The notes beneath the pieces were generated by a model. It worked only from the letters and a program-made list of their open reading frames with translations, did no database searches and was not told the origin of the DNA. From assembly GCA_951213105.1 (NCBI GenBank), contig OX578140.1, forward strand, positions 35,695,256-35,759,255: DNA of 64,000 bases, given 5' to 3'. Numbering within the stretch: the first letter of the stretch is position 1; every line of letters starts with the position of its first letter. A program made the translations under genes and the position numbers. This DNA comes from Amaurobius ferox. Lineage: Eukaryota > Arthropoda > Arachnida > Araneae > Amaurobiidae. Of this stretch, positions 11,421 to 22,857 are shown one piece after another.

Positions 11421-12311
11421 GCTGTCAGGGTGTCCGACACTACTTGCATCAACACTTTTCGTAAAAATTGCATTTCAACAGCACACCAACTATTTGGATG
11501 CAAAAATAGTCCACAAATTTACTGAATAAAAAAGCTTAACATATATATAACACAAAATATCATAAAACTAATCTCCTCAATTAGTACAAAATTCCTCAGA
11601 AATTTATGTAAAACATTTAGCTTTATCTTCACGAAACGCCAACGTCTCCAGAATGAGGAAATGCCTTTCGTCCTCCTACTGTGAAGAAATATTGAGATAT
11701 CCATTGTGCTGTATAGTAATGTTTTGTCCCTTAAAGGTATGCATAAATATGTACTATTTTAGGGGGCTACCAGCTGACTGGAGCTACACTATTAAACATT
11801 GACCCATGCACCTAATTTCATATATATATTTTATTAAGGGGGAGTGTTTTCGTATATACAGCATATGGATATTTGGCATGCGGTACTCCGATAATAGAAA
11901 ATGTTTTAAGACACTCATTCCCTCCCCCCTTTCTTCATTAAACTGTAAACCGTGTTCTTAAATTCAAAGTCCTTCTCAGTAAAAAATGTGCTTTCTAATG
12001 AGCATTTCAAGTTCGTCAGTGCACATTTCTAAACCTTTTTATTTGACGAAACCCTGAAAATATAACTTTTTTAATAATGGGATGTTAAACGAGGTAGTTA
12101 TATAAATACTAACTCGTGCATATTTTTGTAAATCATGTTTTTATCTTAATTGACAAAACATTTTTCAAACAGTCCCTATTTCGAACGTTTTAGTTTAAAG
12201 CCTTCCTTTCGAATATAAATATGTAAACACTTTTCATTTTACTATTACTATTTTATTTATTTCATGTTATTATTAACACGTCATAACTATAAAACGATTA
12301 AGTAATAAATT
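11421..12311. other. AT-rich non-coding stretch
   Basis: No supported gene. The part near 11870-11900 (TTTGGCATGCGG...AATAATAGAAAATG-like) weakly resembles units of the tandem array at 13.7-14.2 kb. Confidence 0.4.
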
Positions 12312-13363
12312 AAAGACAAATCTCTTAGATTTAAAAAAAAGTCAATTAATAAATCTCCTATAGACGTACATATTAAAATTAAAAGCCAGAGCGCTTTCGG
12401 GCATCTTTATACCCTTCCTCAGTGGCACTAAATGAAATTCGCAAACAATATGCTTAAATACCATCCACATTGGTAGGCCAAATTTGCATATAACATTCGT
12501 CATCATTAAATATATATATATATATATACTGATACATCAATATATAAAATACGAACAAGAGAGTTAAATTGAACATAATACAATTGAATATAATACACAA
12601 TAGAACGACAAATTGTCAAGTTCCATATTAAGCATAAATTACAAGCAATTAATATTAAAGCCTAGAGATAACATTGTAACGGCTTAAAACATTCACATGA
12701 TCAAAATTACATATTGCATTTTTAATGTCCCGAGCATGGCTAAACATGCTCGGGACATTAAAAATGGTAAACAGTCCAGCTAACAGTTCAGCTCTTGCCC
12801 AACTTGTGGTTAAAGATAACTTTCAACCCCTTTTCAAAAAATCGTTTCTTTTGATTAGTTGTAATAACCTCCGTTCTCCTTTCCTGTATGAATCCCTGTT
12901 TATTTATCTATATCGTGATTCTATATGTAATTTTGATTCCGTGCATGTTTTAAGCTACGCTTGGCGACTCGTTCTCGATTCCATGGGCGTCAAGCCGTTA
13001 CAATGTTATCTATAGGTTTTAATATTAATTGCTTGTAATTTATGCTTGATATGGAACTTAATAATTTGTCCTTCTAATTTGTATTATATTCAATTGTATT
13101 ATGTTCAATGTAACTTTCTTGTTCGTATTTTATATATTGATGTATTAGTATATTTTTTGTTTTTTGCAATGATGACGATTGTTATATGCAAAATTAGTCC
13201 ACCAATGTGGTTGGTATTTAAGCATGTTATTTGCGAATTTCATTTAATGCCACTGTGAAAGGGTATAAAGGTGTCTGAAAGCGCTCTGGCTTTTAATTTA
13301 TATATATATGCCTATAGGAGGTTTATTAAATGACTTTTTTTAAATCTAAATAATTGTCTTTAA
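12312..13363. mobile_element. 1 kb element with ~400 bp terminal inverted repeats
   Basis: The left arm (about 12312-12713) and right arm (about 12927-13363) are inverted copies over their full length, with small indels. One gap of about 45 bp in the left arm lies where the right arm has the GACGCCCATGG region. Shared words include AAAAGCCAGAGCGCTTTC, GCATATAAC, CAATTGAATATAATAC and GATAACATTGTAACGGCTT. No transposase is encoded; the 96-codon frame at 12725-13015 has no domain. It is best described as a foldback-type non-autonomous element. Target duplications are not clear. Confidence 0.75.
12717..12766. repeat. Perfect 22 bp-arm hairpin
   Basis: Arms 12717-12738 and 12745-12766 are perfectly complementary (core TGTCCCGAGCATG), with a 6-base loop. 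It sits at the inner end of the left long inverted repeat. It has no partner in the right arm. Confidence 0.95.
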
Positions 13364-13689
13364 TTTAATACTTAATTTTTCATTTTTCCTGGGTTTTTAC
13401 TAAGTTTTTAGCTCGCGCACTAAATTTAATATTAGAACTTACTTTGATGGACGTAAGACAATACACTCCATTTATTAAGCAAATAAAACACTTTGATATA
13501 CATCACACTTAATAATAAATATAATGAAAACTCTAATTTTCCACATTCTTACTATTGAGCAATCCATGCAACATTTTGAACGTATTTGTTTCAACCTCAC
13601 TAAAATGCAGATTTTATACAAGCTGATAAATAAATTTTTATTAAGCTATTATCCAATGATTGACCGCTTTACCAGATATCAAGTCTGTA

Positions 13690-14290
13690 TCTCAATTCAA
13701 AATAGATCTTCCTCATTTATTCTGCAAATCAAGCATTTTGGTGTGCGGCAACCCTAAAATAATAGAAATTGGAAATCTGCAATTTTCTTCCCTCTTGCCA
13801 TTCAACGATAGAGTATTGTAAAAAATTTCATGTCAGAATCTCAACACAAAGTACGTTTTTCTATCATTTCATATTTCGAAGTTTTCAGTGTTGTGTATCC
13901 CCTCAAATAATTATTAAAAAAATTGTCCTTACCGGGTGATTTGTCAAAAGACTGACAGCTGCACAAAAATTTCAAGTTTCTATCTCACTGCAAGAAGGCA
14001 TTTCTCATTTATTCGCAATTCAAGCATTTTGCAATACAGCACACCTAGATTAACAAATATTTAAAAACTGAAACTGTCCACCTTCTTTTAGCAAACGATC
14101 CACCCTTGTGTAAATTCATGCGCCTCTATCTCATCATAAAGTACTTTTTCTATCATTTCATTTATCAAACGTTTTGGCGTGGAACACCCACCCTCAAAAG
14201 AATATTTTTGGAAAAAAATGACTATGTTTCATTAAGCAATTCACCCATAAAACGCATTTAAAGTGTGTATTTCAATTGGAAATCCATAAC
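13690..14290 (+). repeat. Diverged tandem repeat, ~145 bp period
   Basis: Related words CATTTATTCTGCAAATCAAG, CATTTTGGTGTGCGGCAACCC and TTTCTATCATTTCATTT recur. The GTTTTGGCGTGGAACACCC-type word lies at about 13734, 13877, 14022 and 14167, giving a period near 145 bp. The units are strongly decayed. Confidence 0.6.
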
Positions 14291-15069
14291 TTTTATTTGA
14301 ACCATTTGGATACTGGTAGCACATGAGTTATAGACAAACGTTGTTGACTGAACCAGCGTTTCCAACTCTGCCATTGTATAGCTATATTAAGATTTATTTT
14401 GGAACGTTTAGTGCTCAAAATTGGCTGAATTTAACAGTTTGAGCATTGCATATGAAAGTTATTCATAAAAGTTGTAAACCTATTCACAGCGATCACCTAA
14501 CCTGTAGCACTCTGAAGACTACAAGGTACTTTTCACTCAGTCGTCGGTGAGTGACACCAGATCAGAAACACTTGATGTGAATTTTAGCGATATAGAACTA
14601 TTGTAACAAAAATTTCACTCACGCAGCATTCCTAAAGTACGATTGATTATATGCATACCAAATATAATAGTATTGCATTTGCTTAAAAATGCAAATATAA
14701 ATTTCTGTATGAAAACATAAAATTAAGAAACATCTAAAAATCAACATAAATTAATCAGCTCATAATGTCAAGGATTTTTAAAATTCATGTTGATCATATT
14801 TATTCACTACTCATAGTAATATGCAATTTGGCATGTTATCTTTTACAGTACATTTTAGTTTCATTTTGAACCTTATCGGGCTAGCTCATCCTGCATGCGC
14901 CATGTGGATGTACTAGTTTTGTGGGAATAACTCGAGAACCGGAGCGGTATTATAATCTGCACCAGTAGCAAAATTATCATGGTCATCGTAATGGATGTTT
15001 CTTCGAAATGAATTATTGCTTTCCTTATAACACACTGCACAATTAAAAGTTAAAGTATTGTGTGTACAA
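14291..15069. other. AT-rich non-coding stretch
   Basis: No gene, RNA or element recognised. Confidence 0.5.
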
Positions 15070-15490
15070 ATATTGATATTTGATTACTCATAGTCATCCA
15101 AAATAAAAATAATTGCAAGCACAGTTTCTCCTAACTCCACCACAAAATTCGATCAGAAAATATTGCAATTAGTTCTCAGCGCTTGCCTTAATACTCAATC
15201 ACTGAATTTTCTTCTCCACATCTCAACCATGTCATACTCAATTCATCTTTGAGAAGAACAGGCTTAGTTTTTAAATAAGCAGAACCACATACACTGTATT
15301 TAGATGTTGTACTTTCGGCGCAGTTAATGATGTTTAAAATTAATTTAGGTCTTTATTAAGCGTTGGGTCCTTAATTAATGGCTAAACCAACCCAATCATC
15401 GTTTAAAATATTATAAGATCGTTTTTATGGTGGGCTGATATGGAATGGTTCATATAAGTACTGATAAATGAGAATGATCGGTCACAGTTT
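15070..15490 (+). repeat. R1 diverged block, copy 2
   Basis: Second direct copy of the block at 9690. It keeps ACTCATAGTCATCC, TTGCAATTAGTTCTCAGCGC, TTTTCTTCTCC, GCAGTTAATGATGTTTAAAA, TTAATTTAGGTCTTTATTA and CCTTAATTAATGG in the same order and at similar spacing. A trailing AATGAGAATGATCGGTCA part also matches copy 1. Confidence 0.65.
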
Positions 15491-16213
15491 CATTGCAATT
15501 TCATTAAAGTCTTAGAGAGGATTTATAATTTAAGAATAATGTATATTCTTTGGGATTCTTAGTATTTCTTTGGGATTTAATCAAATGTTCTGTAGAAGCC
15601 TTAAGCAGAGTATTTAATACAGAAATCCCCAAAATTGGCATTCGGGTAAAATTTTGTCATTATTTTAGTATCGGTATCGATAAAAAAATAACGGTATTAT
15701 AACGTAAATAATGCTATTTAGGTATTACCGCTATCTATATTTATTAAATTAAATTATATAGATTATTTTCTATTGCTCTTTATTTTTATCATTTTGAAAG
15801 TTAATGACAATGTTAAAGTTAATGTCTCTCATTGAATCATTTTGTTCACACTGTTTTAACAATTAATCAATTTGTGATAATTCGGAATTATATTCTCAAT
15901 TTATTGCCTCGTGTTTGAGAACAGAAATTTTTCATCTCTGTTTGTCCTTAATTCAGTATTTTTATATTTATATGCATATTTTTTCTTACCGTTGAAACCG
16001 TGTAAGAATTGAATCTTAACGTGTAAGAATTGTTGTATAGGCTTAGACGCCGATAGATAGGCTCAAGTAAGAGTGGACAAGTTTAGATTGGGATAAATAA
16101 AATTTAACAAAATGTCAAAAATTTATTTTATTTCTTAACTTTCTAAAATATATTTAAAATTATTTGCTCCAATAAATTTTTAATTGTTTAAAAACATTGA
16201 TCTTACCATTTTT
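15491..16213. other. AT-rich non-coding stretch
   Basis: No gene recognised. A short direct repeat of GTGTAAGAATTG occurs near 16000-16035. Confidence 0.5.
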
Positions 16214-16978
16214 ACTTTCCCTGCAATACATGGTAATGTATAGGGAAAGTATTGGAATCGTGCCGAAAATCACAACTGGAGTTTTCGACGGATCTACACG
16301 TTTCGAGACCTCTAGAATACGAAAAAACCATTTTTAGCGTGACGTCTGTGTGTGTGTCTGTCTGTCTGTGTGTCTGTCTGTGCAGATTTTGTATCCACTC
16401 TAACTAAAAAACTAATGGTCCGAATTTCACAAAATTTTGTAGGTAAGTCACTTGTGGGCGGGGCTAATGCTGATTAGTTTTGGGTACGATTCGGAATAAA
16501 AGAACCCGCCTTTTTTGTGAAATGGCCCGCAAAAGCTTGTATCCACTCTAACTGAAAAACTAATGAACCGAATTTCACAAAATTTGGTGGATAAGTCGCT
16601 TGTAGGCCAATCTGGTGCTGATTAGATTTTGATACGATTCGGAAAAAAATAACCTGCCTTTTTTTGCAAAATGGCCCGCAAAAATCGTCAAAATCTAAAC
16701 TAAAGAACTAGGTATACTCAAATATATCCATTAAATGCTCGTTTAATACGTAATTTTTAACGACGAATATAATACGACCAACCCCATTACACTAGGACTA
16801 GCCGTTCTCGAGATATTTTAGTTTTTCGTATTTTCTCTACACCACCTTTGAAAACAAGTCCGGTTTCCGAATGAGAACGGAAATTGAATTAAAAGTGAAA
16901 TGAATTTAATTAAAATAAAGAGAACGTGGATATAAGTCTGCAGGGAAAGTCATGTGCTGCCCACATCAGATTTTTTTT
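16214..16978 (+). repeat. Dispersed repeat A, copy 3 (complete, with internal duplication)
   Basis: Begins with the hairpin ACTTTCCCTGCAATACATGG / AATGTATAGGGAAAGT and the TTTTCGACGGATCTACACG line. It carries a GTCTGTCTGTGTGTC run and ends with GGGAAAGTCATGTGCTGCCC, CACATCAGA and a T-run. An internal segment starting GTATCCACTCTAACT is duplicated in tandem (16391 and 16539, period 148 bp), each copy ending AATGGCCCGCAAAA. Confidence 0.8.
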
Positions 16979-17849
16979 ATATGTGATGGTTTACAAGAAG
17001 AGGGCTCATCGGAAATTTTTAAAATTGTTTTTGGAGCCTTGTTAAGTACAACAGCTTTTTCGTCTACGTCTAAAAAAATCCGCATGTCTCTACAATAATT
17101 CCAACTCGTTTTTATAAATTTTGCCTTATTAATCAAGTTAGAATATTAAAACAGATAAAAATAACTTTAAAGTTTTGAGGTTTATGGCAGGCGTGGCTGG
17201 TTTAAACTTTTGTTTTAAATTATGCTCCTTTTGTGTTTAAATTATAGATCTCCTTTTGTTTAAATCATTTTTTGGGTCAGAACCTTGGTTCATCGATTTT
17301 TTTTAAATGAACCTAGTTCGTTTCCTAGTTGATAGAAAGCAATAGTCAAAACAAAAGTAGTTGGAAAAGTTAGAGCAGATATTTAACCTGCTCTTACCAA
17401 AAAATATTTCAGAGACTTTAAACTGAAAATAATTTTTGAAAGACTTAAAATAAAGGCAAATATTAAAAAGAAACTAGCTCACTCATTATATTAGTTTTTT
17501 CGGATCATAGCGTATGCATTTTTATTTATTTCTTATACTACTGTATGGGGATATCACTGTTTTATCGAATATTTTTAATTTCAAGATTTTGACTGATGAA
17601 CATGTTTTAAGACTTCTTGAACCTATTTCAACTTTATTTTTATTGGGGAGGCTAGAAAGCAGAATGTGGTATCCTAGTACTTATGTTGCTCTGCTTTGTT
17701 ACTTGTTAATTATAATATCTCATTTTCAGTTAACAATAATAATTACCTGTAAAATACTATTAAGATGCAAACATCTGAGGAATGTTCTTTGATGACTCAC
17801 GTAAATATCGAAACATTACAAAAACGCATAAAAATTGAAATTTGATCTC
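16979..17849. other. AT-rich non-coding stretch
   Basis: No supported gene. A 92-codon hydrophobic frame at 17514-17792 has no recognisable domain and the base composition of its surroundings, so it is treated as chance. Confidence 0.45.
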
Positions 17850-18270
17850 TAAGTCATCAATCAAATCAAGGCACATTGAATGCGCAACCCAAACCTCTCC
17901 TAACCCCGCTAGTCCCTTCGCCAAAAAAAACTTAGCAATTAGAGATCATTAGCGCTCGCCTTGCTAATTAATCATCGGAATTTCTTCTCCCACTTCAGGA
18001 CCTTATTCCATTCAATTTATCCGTTAGAAATATCTCCAAAATATCCCACTTTTGAGCTAAAAAGATATCCCACCCAATGTTCAGGTGGTGAACTTGCTGT
18101 GCTGTTAACGTAGGTTAAAATTAATTTATGTGATTATTAAGCGGTGGTTTCTTAATTAATCACTTTACCAACCGAACAGCAGTGCGGTACCCAATAATAC
18201 CCTATGCGAGGGAATGTGGTATTGTTGACATAATTATTAATTATACAGAATGGGTGATCATATTTGGGTG
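17850..18270 (+). repeat. R1 diverged block, copy 3
   Basis: Third direct copy: AAGTCATCAATC, GCAATTAGAGATCATTAGCG, CTCGCCTTGCTAATTAATCA, TTTCTTCTCCCAC, GCTGTTAACGTAGGTTAAAA, TTAATTTATGTGATTATTAA and CTTAATTAATCACTTTACC, in the order seen at 9690 and 15070. Conserved words are short; the sequence between them differs freely. Confidence 0.65.
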
Positions 18271-18698
18271 GCTATAACTTCAACACTGCTTCAGAGATGA
18301 TTGATAAATTGAAGCATTAAAATTTGGATTATACCTCAGGAATTTAACACAGAATTTTGAAACTCTGATAATGATTGCGTTGCTATGAGTTATCGTAAAT
18401 AGTGATCAATGTATATTGTATATATCCTCCTTATAGATATCCAGAAGCAATTAATTTAATTACCAAACGCAATATCCGAATATATCGGCCATCATGCAGA
18501 ATCTAGGCCAGATATTCACTATAATGTACACACAAAAATATTGTTTTATTACAAAGGAAAAATTGGTAATCTGCAAGGAAAGGGTGCGTAATTTGAGCTC
18601 ATAGACGTAGGTGAACTTTATTGTTTAATTTTAATATAATGTTTGTGTCACTACTCATGTCAACTGTTTTCCTCATATACACGGTATCTAACGTACAC
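18271..18698. other. AT-rich non-coding stretch
   Basis: Nothing recognised. Confidence 0.5.
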
Positions 18699-18761
18699 TT
18701 GAACGTATACTCCAATCCCTTGAACGTATACACCAATCCCTTGAACGTATACTTCAATCAA
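18699..18761 (+). repeat. 21 bp minisatellite, 3 copies
   Basis: Three head-to-tail units of TTGAACGTATACNCCAATCC(C), with one or two changes between them. Confidence 0.9.
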
Positions 18762-19025
18762 CACCAAACTTTGCAGTTTGATTAATTTGGTTTTAATCCA
18801 GAACATTATGTTTGGTTTAATTAACTTATAAATCTAGGTTTATTTTTTATTAATATATAATAAAAAAAACTTAAAAGAAGCCAAGAAGAAAATGTAAAAT
18901 ATATCATATGGATAGAAGTAGACAGAGATAGAGAATATATATGTCTAATGGCAGGCATGCTCGATTCCTACGCATTGCATAGCTGAGAACTTACCTAGTT
19001 TTAAATTTACACCCATTTTATTTTC

Positions 19026-19440
19026 ACTTTCCCTACAATAGATGGTAATGTATAGATAAAGTATTGAAATCGTGTCGAAAATCGCAATTCGGACTTTTCA
19101 ACGAGTTTTACACGTTTCGAGCACTCTAGGGCACGAAAAAAATGCCTGTTTAGGGAATTTATGTATCCAATCTTACTCAAAAACGAATTGACAAGATTTA
19201 ATAAAATTTGGCATGTAAGTCACTTGTAGGTCGTCCTACTGCTGATTAGAATTTAGTGCGATTCGGGGGGAAAAACGTGCCTTTTTTGCAAAATTGTTCA
19301 CAAAAATCTTCAGAATCTAAAATATTAGATTAAATATACTGAAATGTATTAATCAAATGCTTGTTTTATACGTAATTTTTGACAACAAATTGAAAAATCT
19401 GATGTGGGCAACACATGACTTTCCTTATATAATGAAATGA
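19026..19440 (+). repeat. Dispersed repeat A, copy 4 (rearranged)
   Basis: Starts with the ACTTTCCCTACAATAGATGG hairpin line and the GTCGAAAATCGCAATTCGG segment. Near 19393 it runs into an inverted 3' end (AAAAATCTGATGTGGGCAAC, then ACATGACTTTCCTTATATAA). Two copies of the family have therefore been joined in opposite orientation or nested. Confidence 0.7.
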
Positions 19441-19445
19441 ATTTA

Positions 19446-20019
19446 CTAAGTATATAAGGAAAGTAATAAGACCAGTATCGTTACTCTAGAACAGGCCATA
19501 TCAACATCACTCGTGATATTAAGGTCTTTGGAATTTTAAGCAAATGACAATACGAACATTACAAAACTATTTTATGCAATTTCCTAAAATTTGGCAGGTC
19601 CATCACTTGTGAATTACCATGGTGTTGATTGAAATTTGGTATGATTTAGAAAAACAGACCTAGCCTTTTATATTTACTAAAATTATCCGCAAAGCCGTTA
19701 CTTTAAAATAAAAAACTAAGCATGAGTTAATATATTCAGTAAACGTTTGTTTCAAGCGTAATTTTTAACGACGGAACGATAAGGTCAACTTCATTACGCT
19801 ATGACTAACCGTTTTCGAGATATTTAAGTTTTCAGGTATTTTAAGGCGATGCCTTCGTTTAACAGTGCGGTAAGTTGCCTAATAAGATATATTGAAACTG
19901 CATATTATACATAATATCAAGTAATTATCCGTGCCAATTTCGGAAATTAAACTTAATTTAATGGATTATCAATTTGAGTCTGTAGGGAAAGTTATGTGAC
20001 GCCCACATCATATTTTTTT
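19446..20019 (+). repeat. Dispersed repeat A, copy 5
   Basis: Follows the previous copy directly: GTATATAAGGAAAGTAATAA at the start and TAGGGAAAGTTATGTGACGC, CCACATCATA and a T-run at the end. The middle carries CTAACCGTTTTCGAGATATTTAAGTTTT-type words also seen in copy 3. A further 3'-end fragment lies at about 20085-20131 (AAAAGTTATGTGCTCACCAG, ATCAGATTTTT). Confidence 0.7.
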
Positions 20020-20131
20020 ACTTCTGTGATAAAACTCATTTATTTTCAAGAATATAAGTAATAATAAAGAGAAAAATAATAATTTGAGATTGTAGTAAAA
20101 GTTATGTGCTCACCAGATCAGATTTTTCGCA

Positions 20132-21512
20132 ATTAAAGTGATCAACTTTCAAATCGGGAAGGTTTTGATATGGGAAACAATTAAAAACGGCGTGTGTGAA
20201 CATTTTGTAATTTTGGAAACCTAAGTAATACGGGATCATGATAACAAAGAAGCATTTAAAGTATTTGCAATTCAATGTAATTTCAGCTAATACTTTACAA
20301 GCCAAAAATTGTATCTAATGTCTAAACAATTTCAAATATCAATATAACAGGAATTTAAGTAGCGCTTTTTATTCCTTTTATCTCTTCTTTGAAACTGAAA
20401 TATATGTTCCTTGGCAAATTAAATTTTTTCGCAGAAATCCATACATCATTATTCTCTTATCTCGAGTTGATACTATATATATAAATTTAATAATTAAGTT
20501 ATTAAAATGAGGAGAGAGAAATTGAAAAGAGAATTTCCCATATTACAAAGACTTTGTGGCAACAAGAAGAATAAAATCCAGATAATTTTGAGCTTTATGG
20601 ACTGTGGTAGTGAAGCGGAAGTCATTTTTCTTCGACATGGTCGTCTCCTGAATCCATTAGGGAGCTCCATCTTGGGACTCAACTTTTCCGAAGTTCTTTG
20701 TTTAAGTCAGCAATGCAATATTGCTTAAAATCCTGATAAAAAGAATAATGGTTTCTTAATACATAAAGCGACATGTAATGTTTGTAATATTAAATGTTAG
20801 CGTAAAATGTGGTCGCGGATAAACTGTGGGGTTTTAGTTTATCGAGGATTTTTGTAATTTTGACAAATTGTTGCATGGTGGAAAATACTGCCTTGTGATC
20901 GTGCAGAATAACTTGAAAAAGCTGAATCGCTGCTGCATAAAATATAACAAGGAAAACTCATCTATATACTCTTTTCAGCTATAAAATTATTATATCTGAA
21001 GGAAATTACTTTTCTTCTATAATACTTATAAAAAAATTTATAATATAAAAGTTTTGATTTCAGATTGATAATTTAATTATACATACACTAATTGAATAAG
21101 ACCTCCTTGATTCAATTATTTTGAACTGAAATGAAAATGAGTGAATAAAAGCAGAACTTTGTGTATGCACTTATAAAGGAAAGTCACAAGTTTATAATCA
21201 AAAACCTATGGAAACCAATTTACCACCGTAAAGAGGACCTTAAACCAATGTACGAATCGTAAACTAATAAATCGTAAATAAACAAATCCAATATATTTCT
21301 CTTGACAGTTCTTTACGGGAACAAACAATTTTGTAAGGTGTAAAATATATGCATTTATATATATGGGGTAAATATATGAAGTGCGCTAGGTAATCAACAG
21401 AAAGAAATGGTGAACTGAAAGAAATTTCATTAGCATCAGCGATAGTATTTTTCCAACGACAAAAATTATTTTACACTGTCGAAAAATAAATCCCTACTAT
21501 AATTATTTTATA
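20132..21512. other. AT-rich non-coding stretch
   Basis: No gene recognised. Overlapping frames near 20494-20728 on both strands lack domain features. Confidence 0.5.
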
Positions 21513-21631
21513 TAGGGGAGACCGGGGTAAGATGAAGTGCTGGGCAAGATGACGAATAACAGTTTTAACGACTTTATTCTTAGGTGGCAGCACTTGACGA
21601 GCATAGGTACAATCCCCTGTATCTAATAATC

Positions 21632-21897
21632 AACTAATCGCATGCGGAAAGCTCCATTCTTGCAACACGTATAATTTACATTTTTAGTCAAACTTTATCA
21701 AGGGTCGTGAAACTATTTTCGACTTGTACTAAATAAGCTTAAGCTTACTTAAAGGTAAGCCATAAACTAATCGCATGCGGAAAGCTCCATTCTTGCAACA
21801 CGTATAATTTACATTCTTAGTCAAACTTTATCAAGGGTCGTGAAACTATTTTCGACTTGTACTAAATAAGCTTAAGCTTACTTAAAGGTAAGCCATA
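21632..21897 (+). repeat. 133 bp tandem duplication inside the pogo-like element
   Basis: Units 21632-21764 and 21765-21897 are almost identical, starting AACTAATCGCATGCGGAAAG. The event is much younger than most sequence around it. Confidence 0.95.
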
Positions 21898-22129
21898 AAA
21901 TTCTGATATAATTTGTGGTTACACTTTGTAGTATTAAATACTCAGCTAATATACCATAGTTTCAATCTGATGTATAGTTTACTGTACGCCAGCTATGTTG
22001 TTTCTTTTAGTCATTCGGGGCAAGATGACGAAGTTCGTCATCTTCCACAAAGGAAAGCACGCCTATTTCTTTAGGTGCTAATGATAGCAACACTGAAAGT
22101 GTAGATAATCCCAACTGTGAACGAATTCC

Positions 22130-22518
22130 GGGATCAAGATGCTCCCCTCTTCCATCAATATTTAACTTTCAACCCTTACCACAAGTTAAAAGATCGACAA
22201 AAAAGAGAAGAAAAATGTCAACCAGTGTTTTAACAAGTTCACTAATGAGAAATTTGTTGCTTGGGAAACAAAATTCAAAGGATGAAATGGAAAAAAAGAA
22301 AACACAGAGAAATAAGTAGAAAGTTGCTAAACAATTGATTTTGAAGGTAAGCGCAGATCAAAAGAGAAAGGATATTAACTGCCCTACTTGTGATTAACTT
22401 TATATTGATTCACCCGACGAAGACTGGATACTGTGCTTGCTCTCAATGAGTAGCTTGGTGGCATGAAAACTGTACTGGATACGAAGGAAGGAAATTCATC
22501 TGTGATTTTTGTAAATAA
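22130..22518 (+). pseudogene. C-terminal remnant of pogo-like transposase with PHD-type tail
   Basis: Conceptual translation gives a basic segment containing QVKRSTKKRRKMSTSVLTSS and a Lys/Glu-rich helix. A zinc-binding tail follows, with CPTC, then DSPDEDWILC, then WWHENCTGYEG, and finally FICDFCK and a stop at 22516-22518. The cysteine/histidine spacing and the WW-H-E-C core resemble the PHD finger at the end of many pogo/jerky-type transposases. Known PHD fingers of this kind often read histone tails, but no function is implied for this relic. It is broken by at least two stop codons (after QRNK and after CPTCD) and a frameshift within the finger. The N-terminal DNA-binding region and DDE core are absent. 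Confidence 0.75.
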
Positions 22519-22857
22519 CATAATTCATTAATGATTGCACACCTTTAAAATCTATTAGTGTTTTGCACGTTTTTTAAATACCTCAAAAGTCTTGTTAGGT
22601 CAAAATTTGCGAGTTGCCATCTTGCCCCGTATTGAAAGTCATCTTGCCCCAAGACTGGGGCAAGATGTTTTGTTTTTACAATATGTTAAAACATGTTTTT
22701 GTATGGTTCAATTTGGGAGATTATTCGATATAATTTTTTTATTAATAATGAAACGTATGAAGAATTTATTGATGTTTAAAAAAATATGTATTATAAGTTT
22801 TACGAATTAAAAAAAAAATCAAATTCGTTAACATCGTCGGCTTACACCGGTCTCCCC

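Larger units (their letters stand above)
21515..22857 (+). mobile_element. pogo-like DNA transposon, internally deleted
   Basis: Terminal inverted repeats GGGGAGACCGG (21515) and CCGGTCTCCCC (22847-22857) are flanked by TA on both sides, as expected for the Tc1/mariner superfamily. Just inside are GGGGTAAGATGA and its relatives; the GGCAAGATGACG word recurs at about 21542 and 22020, with its complement CATCTTGCCCC near 22618-22640. At 1.34 kb the element is too short for a complete pogo transposase. Only the C-terminal coding part remains (see 22130-22518). It also holds a 133 bp tandem duplication. Confidence 0.8.

Noticed and set aside
17514..17792. Small membrane protein of 92 codons
   Set aside because: Hydrophobic content is expected from AT-rich random sequence; there is no homology, promoter or splice context.
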